From Aestuariibaculum suncheonense (GTDB lineage: Bacteria > Bacteroidota > Bacteroidia > Flavobacteriales > Flavobacteriaceae): 64,000 bases of DNA. The notes beneath the pieces are model-generated. The model made no database searches. It was not told the origin of the DNA and worked only from the letters and a program-made list of their open reading frames with translations. Each line of letters starts with the position of its first letter. Within the stretch, counting starts at the first letter, position 1. The translations under genes were made by a program, and so were the position numbers. The stretch covers positions 62,001 through 126,000 of the forward strand of contig NZ_JACVXC010000004.1 in NCBI RefSeq assembly GCF_014596935.1, given 5' to 3'. Positions 37,616-49,352 of this stretch are shown one piece after another.

Positions 37616-38442
37616 AGCATATTAATTTCGTTTAATATTTTCTCTTTTCGTTTTTCAGAAATACCCAAATGATCTAAATAAAAAGCATCTCCGATAAGTT
37701 CCCGGCACAACACAATATCCCGACTTAATAAAAACTGTTTTTCTCGGTTGGTTAGTAATGTTGAAACCGTTATGGGGTACAATCCCAAACGATCAATTCG
37801 GTCTTTCAAACCATCATCTAAAGGATAATCCCAACTCAGCAAGTACAAATTAACACACTTACCATATTTCAGGGCGTCTTCGGTAAAACGCGTATTGGTA
37901 ACTACCCAACCTTCCTTTAAAACTGTATTTTCTTTTGCTTTCGAATTCCAGTACGACTTAATATCGTTATATCTCGAATGGATATACAAGGGCACTTTAA
38001 CATTGCACTTAAAACTCTTTTCACTATGAAATTTACATTCCACAATTGTAGTTGTATCATTTTTTGTAGCTACCACATCAATCTCATGAGTGATACAAGT
38101 TCCTTGAAGCACTTTATCGACTTCTGTTTTATAACCTGAATACGTTAAAACCGCACTTATAAAGCGTTCAAACGGAAAACCGGTGGGTCCCAACTCATAT
38201 ATGGCACGTTTCAACTTATATTTTGAAGCCAGATAACTCTGTTCCCTTTTTAACAAAGCGAAAGCACGGTTATATATTTCCTTAGTCGAAATATTATCAT
38301 AAAGTTCATCCAACACTTTATTAACAATCATGTCTACGGTGGCTCGCTTCGCTCCACTTCGCAATAACGATTGTTTTAGTTTTTCAAGTGAAAACTTTAC
38401 TTTTTCACCTGAAGACTTGATAACATCTACCGTAGTTTTCAT
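37603..38442 (-). CDS. ATP-cone domain fused to PD-(D/E)XK restriction-endonuclease-like domain
   Basis: 279 residues, cytoplasmic. Residues about 3-88 resemble an ATP-cone, the nucleotide-sensing module of ribonucleotide reductases (VDVIKSSGEKVKFSLEKL; REQSYLASKYKLKRAIYELG). Residues about 89-190 form an Mrr-like nuclease core with E92, D122 (HEIDVV) and E135-x-K137 (VECKFH), all catalytic positions present. The C-terminal 60 residues could form a small helical domain. It may cleave nucleic acid under control of nucleotide level (inference). The overlap with the beta-CASP gene suggests joint action. Confidence 0.82.
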   Translation of the reverse strand: MKTTVDVIKSSGEKVKFSLEKLKQSLLRSGAKRATVDMIVNKVLDELYDNISTKEIYNRAFALLKREQSYLASKYKLKRAIYELGPTGFPFERFISAVLTYSGYKTEVDKVLQGTCITHEIDVVATKNDTTTIVECKFHSEKSFKCNVKVPLYIHSRYNDIKSYWNSKAKENTVLKEGWVVTNTRFTEDALKYGKCVNLYLLSWDYPLDDGLKDRIDRLGLYPITVSTLLTNREKQFLLSRDIVLCRELIGDAFYLDHLGISEKRKEKILNEINMLCHH

Positions 38443-38538
38443 TTTTTATTTATTCACCTTTCCTCAATAAATGTAGAAAATGTAGTATCCTGATGCTATG
38501 ATATTTATCAGTTTTGATTTCAAAATAAAAAGTCCGTT

Positions 38539-38559
38539 CTCTTTTTATTATCTTAGTTT
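38539..38559 (+). promoter_or_regulatory. Repeated 21-nt element upstream of ggt
   Basis: The 21 nt at 38539-38559 (CTCTTTTTATTATC then TTAGTTT) occur identically at 43029-43049. Here they end 66 bp before the ggt start, on the same strand, a suitable place for a promoter or activator site. The role is inferred. Confidence 0.4.
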
Positions 38560-38625
38560 ATCTGGTATTCATTATAACAGATTATCAATCTATTACACCA
38601 TTTACAAATCGTTAAGCTCTTTTGT

Positions 38626-40338
38626 ATGAAGCATCTTAAAACAGTCCTTGCATTTCTTTTCTCTATAACGATTACCCTCTTTGAAACACATGCTCAAACC
38701 CACGCTAAAAATGGCATGGTGGTGTCCAGCAGCAAAATAGCTTCGGCTGTTGGCGTCGATATTTTAAAACAAGGCGGAAATGCAATAGATGCTTCAGTTG
38801 CTACAGCTTTTGCCTTAGCGGTAACGCATCCTTCAGCAGGAAATATTGGTGGTGGTGGTTTTTTAGTCTTTTTAGATACAACCGGGTTCGCGACAACCAT
38901 CGATTTTCGGGAAAAAGCGCCCATAAAAGCTCATCCAGATATGTTTTTAAATGAATCGAGAGAATTACCTAAAGGGATAAATTTATACGGAGGAGAATCG
39001 ACTATAAATCACATCGGACTGAAATCGGTTGGCGTTCCTGGTACCGTTGCCGGTTTATATCTCGCACATCAGAAGTACGGTAAATTACCTTGGAAAACGT
39101 TAGTGCAACCCGCCATTGATTTGGCTGAAAACGGATTTAAACTGCCCTATTCCCTTTATCAAGCTGCGATTTCCTTCAACACATATTCTAATATCGATTT
39201 TATTAAAAACTATTTTAAAAATGATAACGGTGACCTTATAAAATATGGAGAAGTATGGAGGCAACCCAAATTGGCTCATACTTTAAAACAAATAAGAGAT
39301 CACGGAAAAGACGGATTTTATAATGGTAAAGTAGCCAATGAAATTGAAAACTATATGAAACGAAATGGAGGTATAATCACCAAAGAGGATTTAAAGAAGT
39401 ATGAAGCTATAGAAAGAAAACCTATAAAAGGCAGTTATAAAGGTTACGATATTTATTCCATGCCACCACCGAGTTCTGGAGGTGTTGCGCTGATTGAAAT
39501 GATGAATATGATGGAACAGGCTAATTTAGATTCCATTGAATTTAACTCTACTCCATATATTCACCTTCTGGCAGAAGTGATGCGGAGAACTTTTGCTGAC
39601 CGTGCTGAATATCTTGGTGATCCCGATTTTAACCCAGATATTCCGTTAAACAAATTAACCTCTAAAACCTTTGCTGAAACCCGTTTTAAAAATATTGATA
39701 TGAATAAGGCTTCAATCAGTAATCCAGCAAATTTAGGAAGAATTTACGACGGAGAAAACACCACGCATTTTTCGGTAGTAGATAAACATGGAAATACCGT
39801 TGCTTTAACCTACACGCTTGAACATTCTTATGGTTCTGGAATGGGCTCTCCCAAACTTGGTTTTATATTCAACAACGAAATGGGCGATTTTAACCCGAAA
39901 CCTAATGAAACCAACAAAGAAGGTTTGATTGGCACCAACCCGAACATTATTCAACCAGAAAAACGCATGTTATCGAGCATGACACCTACTATTATTACAA
40001 AAGATGGCAAACCCTATTTAGCTATTGGGACTCCCGGCGGAAAAACCATTATCAATACCGTTTTTCAAACCGTATTAAATGTTCTAGAATATAACATGCC
40101 TATTGATAAAGCCATTGAAACCGTAAAAATCCACCATCAATGGCTTCCTGACCGGATTGTTTACGAAGCCGACAAACTATCACCAGATACTAAAAAAAAC
40201 CTGGAAATTATGGGGCATCATTTGGCTCCTATAAAAAGTCTTGGCGAACTGATGGGTATTCAAATAGATCCAACAAACCACATTCTTATCGGTGCCTCAG
40301 ATACGTCAAGTGCTGAAGGTGCTGCTATTGGTTATTAA
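38626..40338 (+). CDS. ggt: Gamma-glutamyltransferase
   Basis: 570 residues. Signal peptide ends at ETHAQ, about residue 24. The large subunit carries GGNAIDASVATAFAL and NIGGGGFLV; the nucleophile of the processed small subunit is Thr379 in TTHFSVVD, the normal site of autocleavage. Later come SSMTPTI and the IGTPGGK loop. It should be periplasmic, hydrolysing or transferring the gamma-glutamyl group of glutathione and related compounds. Monocistronic, with a possible hairpin after the stop. Confidence 0.95.
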   Translation: MKHLKTVLAFLFSITITLFETHAQTHAKNGMVVSSSKIASAVGVDILKQGGNAIDASVATAFALAVTHPSAGNIGGGGFLVFLDTTGFATTIDFREKAPIKAHPDMFLNESRELPKGINLYGGESTINHIGLKSVGVPGTVAGLYLAHQKYGKLPWKTLVQPAIDLAENGFKLPYSLYQAAISFNTYSNIDFIKNYFKNDNGDLIKYGEVWRQPKLAHTLKQIRDHGKDGFYNGKVANEIENYMKRNGGIITKEDLKKYEAIERKPIKGSYKGYDIYSMPPPSSGGVALIEMMNMMEQANLDSIEFNSTPYIHLLAEVMRRTFADRAEYLGDPDFNPDIPLNKLTSKTFAETRFKNIDMNKASISNPANLGRIYDGENTTHFSVVDKHGNTVALTYTLEHSYGSGMGSPKLGFIFNNEMGDFNPKPNETNKEGLIGTNPNIIQPEKRMLSSMTPTIITKDGKPYLAIGTPGGKTIINTVFQTVLNVLEYNMPIDKAIETVKIHHQWLPDRIVYEADKLSPDTKKNLEIMGHHLAPIKSLGELMGIQIDPTNHILIGASDTSSAEGAAIGY

Positions 40339-40340
40339 TT

Positions 40341-40379
40341 AAACAGCAAAATCGACCATATTGATAGCTCTTGCTGTTT
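40341..40379. terminator. Hairpin between converging ggt and protease genes
   Basis: AAACAGCAA at 40341-40349 pairs with TTGCTGTTT at 40371-40379, loop 21 nt, followed by T residues. A plausible bidirectional terminator because the flanking genes converge. Confidence 0.6.
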
Positions 40380-40399
40380 TACACATCTAACTTTTAACC

Positions 40400-41305
40400 T
40401 TAATTACCTTCTTTCATTAGTTTTAGAAGACAAGATGAAGGAATAATAGCTTTAAGAACCATTTGAGTTTTTTCTGCATCATCAGAATATTTTAAGGTTT
40501 TAGTGTACGATACCGTACCTATAACATTTCCAAATTGATCGATAATAGCAGCTCCGCTGGATCCTGCTGCAAAATCAGCCGAAATCCCCATAAGATTTCT
40601 GTACTGACCTGCATTAATTTCACTAAATTTATCAGTCACCATTCCTGAAGAAAAGGCATAAAAATACCCTTTAGGATGACTAACAACATATACAGGATCC
40701 CCTATGTTAGCATCTTTAGTTGCTATGGGTAATGGCTTAAGATTAGCGCCTTTAGGATTAATTTTTATTATAGCCAAATCATTCGATTTATCAGCCATTA
40801 ATACTTCCTCAACAGGAAAAGACCTGCCATCTTTAAGCATAACCAAAAGCACATCTCTTGCTGTTGTGTTATTCTTTGTCGTATAACTATTAACAACATG
40901 ATAATTAGTCACAATAATACCATCGGAATTAACAATATACCCTGAAGCAGGATAGGTATGTATACGCTTGCACTCAACACCATTCTCACTCAACCCTCCA
41001 CAGCGCCCAGCAGGAGAAACAATTACTATAGATTCAGAAACCTGATCATAAATCTTATCTGGGCTGAGTTTTTTCTTTTTCATTGACTTAAGATCTACAT
41101 GCACCGGATCGTATCCTTTAGTCTTAAATGTAACTTCCATGGAATCTGCAGACAATACTTCTTCCGAATCAATTAGTTTAACTGCCTCTCCTAATAGCTT
41201 CACCTTATATTGCCTGATATTATTCTTAAACAATTCCTGACCTTGTGAGGTAATTGAATAACTAATTCCTGCTAGTATAATAAATGTTTTTAAAATGTAT
41301 CTCAT
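40400..41305 (-). CDS. Secreted trypsin-like (S1 family) serine protease
   Basis: 301 residues; signal peptide to about 22 (YSITSQGQ). An N-terminal region to about 85 is of unknown fold. The chymotrypsin-fold part has the full triad: H136 (TNYHVV), D176 (SNDLAII) and S250 (AAGSSGAA). There is no PDZ domain, unlike DegP/HtrA. A Cys pair at 102 and 112 may form a disulfide. Predicted periplasmic; substrate unknown. Confidence 0.85.
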   Translation of the reverse strand: MRYILKTFIILAGISYSITSQGQELFKNNIRQYKVKLLGEAVKLIDSEEVLSADSMEVTFKTKGYDPVHVDLKSMKKKKLSPDKIYDQVSESIVIVSPAGRCGGLSENGVECKRIHTYPASGYIVNSDGIIVTNYHVVNSYTTKNNTTARDVLLVMLKDGRSFPVEEVLMADKSNDLAIIKINPKGANLKPLPIATKDANIGDPVYVVSHPKGYFYAFSSGMVTDKFSEINAGQYRNLMGISADFAAGSSGAAIIDQFGNVIGTVSYTKTLKYSDDAEKTQMVLKAIIPSSCLLKLMKEGN

Positions 41306-41546
41306 GATATTTAATAAGAATTTATCTAAGTATAGATAATTTAATAATGTTAATGAATTAACAGGTGCAAGTTACATTTTTACAAACAAGGCTTTCTTAT
41401 GGCCTTGTTAAAACTGGCTTAAAAAAATTATAAACACGTTAACATGTAGCATTCTTTACGAGTCTGTCACTCCAAATAAGCAATTTTACGTCTTATTAAT
41501 ACACTAACAGCTTAATCTTGTTTACTGCAATTTTATAAAATCACAA

Positions 41547-42890
41547 ATGTTGAAAATATCATCTTTTCTAATTCTATTATTTTTTGTTACAACTGTTACC
41601 TTTTCACAAGGTATCGATTTCAAACACATACCTTTCGAAGAAGCATTAGAACTAGCTAAAGCACAGGACAAACTCATCTTCATCGACTTTCATACCGAAT
41701 GGTGTGGTCCTTGTAAAAAATTAGCATCAGGGCCTTTTAAAGAGCAACAAAATGGTGAATTCTATAATAACAATTTCATTAGTTTAAAACTAGATGCTGA
41801 AAAAGAAGGAAAAGATGCAGCTATGCGCTATAATGTTACGGCGTTTCCAACTTTAGTTTTTGTTAATGGAGATGGGACTTTAGTGCACCAAGCTGTTGGT
41901 ATTGGTCCTGGAAAAAATATGATTGGCTTTGGTAAAGATGCTTTAAATAGTGCGACCACGAAATACAGTTTAGAAAAACTTCAGGACATGTTTCCTGAGA
42001 AACAAAACGATGAAGCTTTCTTAAAACTCTATTACAATAAGATGGAAGAATTTGGTGCCGATGTAAGCAAAGGCATGGATGCCTGGCTAAAAGTGCAAAC
42101 TGAAATAACCGAGGCAAGCCCTGAAATGATGCAGTTTCTGCTTAAAAAACAATCAGATATCGAATTAGGCTCTGAAGCTGAAGCTATCTTCAATAACAAT
42201 TATGATTATTATATATCTATCGCTGAAGGACGTGATAAAATGGCTTTACAACGCTTTCGCAACGGGGTATTTTTAAAATCTTTAAAAAAAACCAGAAGAA
42301 CCGAAGATGCTGATTTAATGAATATCATCATCGATCGTTTTCAAAAGTTTGATGACATTAAGGGTAAGAGTAGCGACAATTTATATACTTACAAATTGGA
42401 TTATTACCGTTTTTCGAATAAACCTAACGCATTTAAATCTTTAGCTGAAAAATATGTTGATAGCCTGATAAATGCTAAAACAATTAAAAACATCCATAAA
42501 CAAGATGAAGAGCATTACGCGTTTTATTCTAAGGACAAAGAATTTGGTAAAGATGCCACTACCGATTATTTACTATCACTATACAAAGAAGGCCAAAAAG
42601 CCAATAATTTAGTAGAAGCTATTACATCGGTTGGAAATGATTACCTAGGGTTTATTAAAACCAAAAAGGAAATAAAAACATTAAATAAATGGATTAAATA
42701 TTGCTATAAATTAATTCCGGGGAAATACTGGGCAGAAAACTTACAAGCAGATTTACTTTACAAAGAAGGGAACATTAAAAAAGCCATTGTCTTAAAAACA
42801 TCGGCTGTTAATAAAATGCCTTTTACCGTAAAGAAAAAGGTAAATTACCAACACGAACTAAATCTTATGAAAGAAGCGAATAAAGAGTAA
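41547..42890 (+). CDS. Secreted thioredoxin-fold protein with long helical C-terminal region
   Basis: 447 residues. Signal peptide ends TFSQ at about 20. A thioredoxin domain at about 25-135 contains the redox pair C53-C56 in EWCGPCKK and the cis-Pro loop FPTLVF. The remaining 310 residues are Lys-rich and helical, with no motif I can name. Likely a periplasmic thiol-disulfide exchange protein. It stands alone, 241 bp from the divergent protease gene. Confidence 0.85.
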   Translation: MLKISSFLILLFFVTTVTFSQGIDFKHIPFEEALELAKAQDKLIFIDFHTEWCGPCKKLASGPFKEQQNGEFYNNNFISLKLDAEKEGKDAAMRYNVTAFPTLVFVNGDGTLVHQAVGIGPGKNMIGFGKDALNSATTKYSLEKLQDMFPEKQNDEAFLKLYYNKMEEFGADVSKGMDAWLKVQTEITEASPEMMQFLLKKQSDIELGSEAEAIFNNNYDYYISIAEGRDKMALQRFRNGVFLKSLKKTRRTEDADLMNIIIDRFQKFDDIKGKSSDNLYTYKLDYYRFSNKPNAFKSLAEKYVDSLINAKTIKNIHKQDEEHYAFYSKDKEFGKDATTDYLLSLYKEGQKANNLVEAITSVGNDYLGFIKTKKEIKTLNKWIKYCYKLIPGKYWAENLQADLLYKEGNIKKAIVLKTSAVNKMPFTVKKKVNYQHELNLMKEANKE

Positions 42891-43028
42891 TTAACTTATT
42901 TTAATACAAAAAAAGAAAGGCACTATACCATAAAGTTTGTAAGCTACAAATCACCCTCTGCTTCGTAAATTTTGGTAAAATTTACACTTTTGTATAAAAA
43001 GTTAGAAAAAGTAGAACTCTTACAATTA

Positions 43029-43049
43029 CTCTTTTTATTATCTTAGTTT
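43029..43049 (+). promoter_or_regulatory. Second copy of the 21-nt element
   Basis: Identical over 21 nt to 38539-38559 and on the same strand, but no rightward gene follows; it lies in the 296-bp gap between the converging thioredoxin-like and GH16 genes. It continues into GGATTC, giving a TAGTTTTG that fits the Bacteroidota -7 pattern TAnnTTTG. Nothing else is recognised in this gap. Confidence 0.35.
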
Positions 43050-43186
43050 TGGATTCTAAAAATCTTAGCTAATATTGTTTTAGCAAGACCTGTCCACTCC
43101 TTTCGTTGTTCACAAATTAATTAAACAAAGCCAATTAACACAATAAGTAAGAATAAAAACATATTATTCCAGTATTAACTGTCATT

Positions 43187-44023
43187 TTAGTTTCTCACTT
43201 TTAAATTTTCATCCTTTAACTTCCAAACTTTCACATAATCAATTACCATCTCATATGGAAATCCTTCTGTAGCATTCACTTTTCCGGGCCAAAAATCAAT
43301 GCCGGACTGACCTTTATCAGCACAAGCATGGTTTAAAATAATATAATAATCTGTTTCAAAAGGCCATCGTTTAACAAAATCCTCTTTAGGCTCATAAACC
43401 ATTGTTAATTCATGATTTATATAAAACTCAATTCTATAAGGTAACTTCACCACGCTATAAATATTATAATCAGCAGTTAAAATCTCAGGTGTTTTCCCTA
43501 TTGATATAGAATTGAGTTTATTATCACTTTGATGTACTACTTGATGAACGAAAGTATCATTATTAAGACGTTCCATAATATCAATTTCACCCCCATCTGG
43601 CCATCCAGGATATATTGGGTTTTGAGGCATCAACCATATAGCTGGCCAGCCTCCCTGACCTGATCGTGAAAATTTTGCTCTAACCTCTATTTTACCGTAT
43701 TTAAAACTAAATTTATCCTTAGTCTGTATAGCTCCTGTTTCTGGTAAATCTTTTTCTTTATTCCATCTCGCCTTGATATGTAAGTGACCATTTTTCACCT
43801 CTGCCAAACTGCTATCACTTACCACATATCGATTCCATGCTGAAAATGTGTTTTGATATGGGTAAAGACTCCAATACTCGGGTTTAAAATCTTCAAACTG
43901 ATCTTCAAATACTAATTTATAGTTAGCTGTATTCCTTTCCTTAGAGATTGTGTCTTTGAAATAACAAGACGTAAATAAACAAGTAATAGTAATTATTATA
44001 AAATTTCTAAAGACTTCCTTCAT
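43187..44023 (-). CDS. GH16 family endo-glycoside hydrolase lipoprotein
   Basis: 278 residues. Lipobox at Cys20 (CLFTSC). The GH16 jelly-roll shows GGWPAIWLMP and the catalytic triad E146, D148, E151 in GEIDIMERLN; the extra bulge residue pattern fits the laminarinase/endo-galactosidase-like branch more than the agarase or kappa-carrageenase branches. With GH2 and GH29 neighbours, an endo-acting beta-galactan or poly-LacNAc-type activity seems more likely than laminarin (inference). Probably surface or periplasmic. Last gene of the PUL, 16 bp after the GH2 gene. Confidence 0.9.
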   Translation of the reverse strand: MKEVFRNFIIITITCLFTSCYFKDTISKERNTANYKLVFEDQFEDFKPEYWSLYPYQNTFSAWNRYVVSDSSLAEVKNGHLHIKARWNKEKDLPETGAIQTKDKFSFKYGKIEVRAKFSRSGQGGWPAIWLMPQNPIYPGWPDGGEIDIMERLNNDTFVHQVVHQSDNKLNSISIGKTPEILTADYNIYSVVKLPYRIEFYINHELTMVYEPKEDFVKRWPFETDYYIILNHACADKGQSGIDFWPGKVNATEGFPYEMVIDYVKVWKLKDENLKVRN

Positions 44024-44039
44024 GTATTTATATTCTTGT

Positions 44040-47171
<3,132 letters not shown>

Positions 47172-47224
47172 TTAAGTGATTTTTCTTCTTAAAAAGAACC
47201 TTACAAACTGCTTTATAAAAGCTT

Positions 47225-49297
47225 TTAAAAGACATCAAATTCTGCAATACCTAATTTACTTTGGCCGTCTGCAATATTTTTGGTTGTAAACTTCAAATAA
47301 CGGGCTTTCTTATTTTTTTTAAACGTTATCAACTGTCTTATAGGGTTATTCCTGATATTAGAAAACTCTCCACTTTCAACTTCCTTCCATTTTTTACGGT
47401 CTTTACTAATCATTATTTTATAATCTAAAGCAATACCTACATTACCTCTTGATTGATCTGGTAAATATTGTAATTCTGAAATGGATATTTGTTCTCCGAA
47501 ATCTATTATAATACTTTTTAAATCTTGCTCATTAGCGATCCATGTCGTCTTAGATAAGCCATCAAATAATTTTGGAAACTCATTTTTATCACCAATTACC
47601 TTCCATGCCTTTTTTGATAGTCCGAATCTCTTTTCTGCTATTTCTCCTTTTGTATCACCATTAATAACAATCGCCTTAATCGTAAAATCGCCATCATGTA
47701 AAAATGGTTGGGTATATTCTATGGAATTATTATTAGGTTCAGAACCGTCAACAGTATAAAATATCTTTCCAGATTTATCAGGAGAAATGATATTAACTAG
47801 TCCTGATTGATTTCTTTCAATTTTTGGAGCAGACAAAACTAGCGGGGCATTATAAACAGCTACTTCTGAAATTAAAGGTACCGCTAAAGACTCATCTATA
47901 ATAATGCGAATTTTGCTCGCTTTAACCTCCGAAAATCTTAAAATTCGTTTATACCCAATCGTTGTTCCTTGTGCTATATTTATCCATTTATTGTCTGTAT
48001 AACCCTTTACAGTAAAATGTTTAACACGTTGTCCTTCTGCAATAAATTCTTGCAATAACAAACGGTTAAAAGTTTTCTCTTCTCCAAATTCTATATTGAA
48101 ACTAGGTTGTTCTGAATCTCCTTTCCAATAGGTTTGAAAATTACCGTCTGAAGCATTTTTAAAAATTTCCTTGCTATCAGCTATTAACGATGCATTTCCA
48201 TCAATTAAATTTTCATTAAAATCTAAGTCCAATTGCTTTCTCCATTCAAGTAATCGTAAAGAATCAGCTGTAAAAATACGTCCTCGTTTATCAGGGCTTA
48301 AATTCAAAAGCAATAGACTATTACGGCCTACACTTTCGTAATAAATGTCTAATAACTTAGGTAAAGATTTTATTTTATGATTTTCAGAATCGTGATAATA
48401 CCAACCTGGACGAATAGATACATCCGTTTCTGAGGGGAACCATCGTGTTCCATTTTCATGCCCTACATTTAATTGATCTTTTACTGGGATATTTTTATCA
48501 AATTTATCTGACGTAAGCATAGTGCTCCAATGCGTTTCGCCTGCAAAACCTTCCTCATTTCCTACCCATCGAATATCGGCTATTTTACCCCCATGAATAA
48601 TACAATTAGGTTGCAATGCCTTAACAACACTTTCAAATTCACTCCAATTATAATAGTCTTTATCTATCGTTCTAGTATGTAATTTATCGGTACCATAATA
48701 ACCTCGACCTCCGTTTGCTCCGTCAAACCATATTTCAAAAACCTCACCATAATTTGACAATAATTCTTCCAACTGATTTTTAAAATATTCATTATATTCA
48801 GGTTTACCATAATCTGGGTGATTACAATCCCATGGAGATAAGTATAACCCCATTTTCATGTCAAACTCTTTACAAGCATCGGCAAACTCTCTTACTAAAT
48901 CACCTGTACCATTTTTCCAAGGCGAATTCTTCACACTATATTCTGTGTATTTAGAAGGCCAAAGGCAAAACCCATCATGGTGTTTAGCTGTTAAAATTAC
49001 ACCCTTCATACCTGCATCTTTACAAATTTTAACCCATTGTCGGCAATCTAAATTTGTTGGATTAAAAAGCTCCGGAGATTCATTTCCATAGCCCCATTCT
49101 TTATCTGTAAATGTATTTATACTAAAGTGAACAAAAGCAATGGTTTCCATCTGTTGCCACTGTAATTGTTTTATTGAGGGTTTCGGAAGGGTTTCAATAT
49201 TTTGTCCTTGGAGGTTAAAACTATTAACGCATAAAGTAAGTAAAATAGTTAACAATGTTTCACTTTTCAATTTTAATCTTTTATTTTCTCTATTCAT
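47225..49297 (-). CDS. GH29 alpha-L-fucosidase with discoidin-type and CHB_HEX-like modules
   Basis: 690 residues. Signal region (LLTILLTLCVNSFNLQGQ). GH29 barrel at about 35-365: FVHFSINTFTD, TAKHHDGFCLWPS and the nucleophile Asp192 in FEIWFDGANGG. Then a discoidin-like (F5/8 type C) domain at about 370-480, a chitobiase-type C-terminal module at about 490-560 (IFYTVDGSEPN), and a second discoidin-like domain to the end. The modules may help hold fucosylated glycans. It removes alpha-L-fucose, which matches the F-type lectins in the two neighbouring gene products. Confidence 0.93.
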   Translation of the reverse strand: MNRENKRLKLKSETLLTILLTLCVNSFNLQGQNIETLPKPSIKQLQWQQMETIAFVHFSINTFTDKEWGYGNESPELFNPTNLDCRQWVKICKDAGMKGVILTAKHHDGFCLWPSKYTEYSVKNSPWKNGTGDLVREFADACKEFDMKMGLYLSPWDCNHPDYGKPEYNEYFKNQLEELLSNYGEVFEIWFDGANGGRGYYGTDKLHTRTIDKDYYNWSEFESVVKALQPNCIIHGGKIADIRWVGNEEGFAGETHWSTMLTSDKFDKNIPVKDQLNVGHENGTRWFPSETDVSIRPGWYYHDSENHKIKSLPKLLDIYYESVGRNSLLLLNLSPDKRGRIFTADSLRLLEWRKQLDLDFNENLIDGNASLIADSKEIFKNASDGNFQTYWKGDSEQPSFNIEFGEEKTFNRLLLQEFIAEGQRVKHFTVKGYTDNKWINIAQGTTIGYKRILRFSEVKASKIRIIIDESLAVPLISEVAVYNAPLVLSAPKIERNQSGLVNIISPDKSGKIFYTVDGSEPNNNSIEYTQPFLHDGDFTIKAIVINGDTKGEIAEKRFGLSKKAWKVIGDKNEFPKLFDGLSKTTWIANEQDLKSIIIDFGEQISISELQYLPDQSRGNVGIALDYKIMISKDRKKWKEVESGEFSNIRNNPIRQLITFKKNKKARYLKFTTKNIADGQSKLGIAEFDVF

Positions 49298-49352
49298 GCT
49301 TATTTAATCAAAAGAATACAAACTAAATACTTTTAAAAAAAAGTTCCTATTT

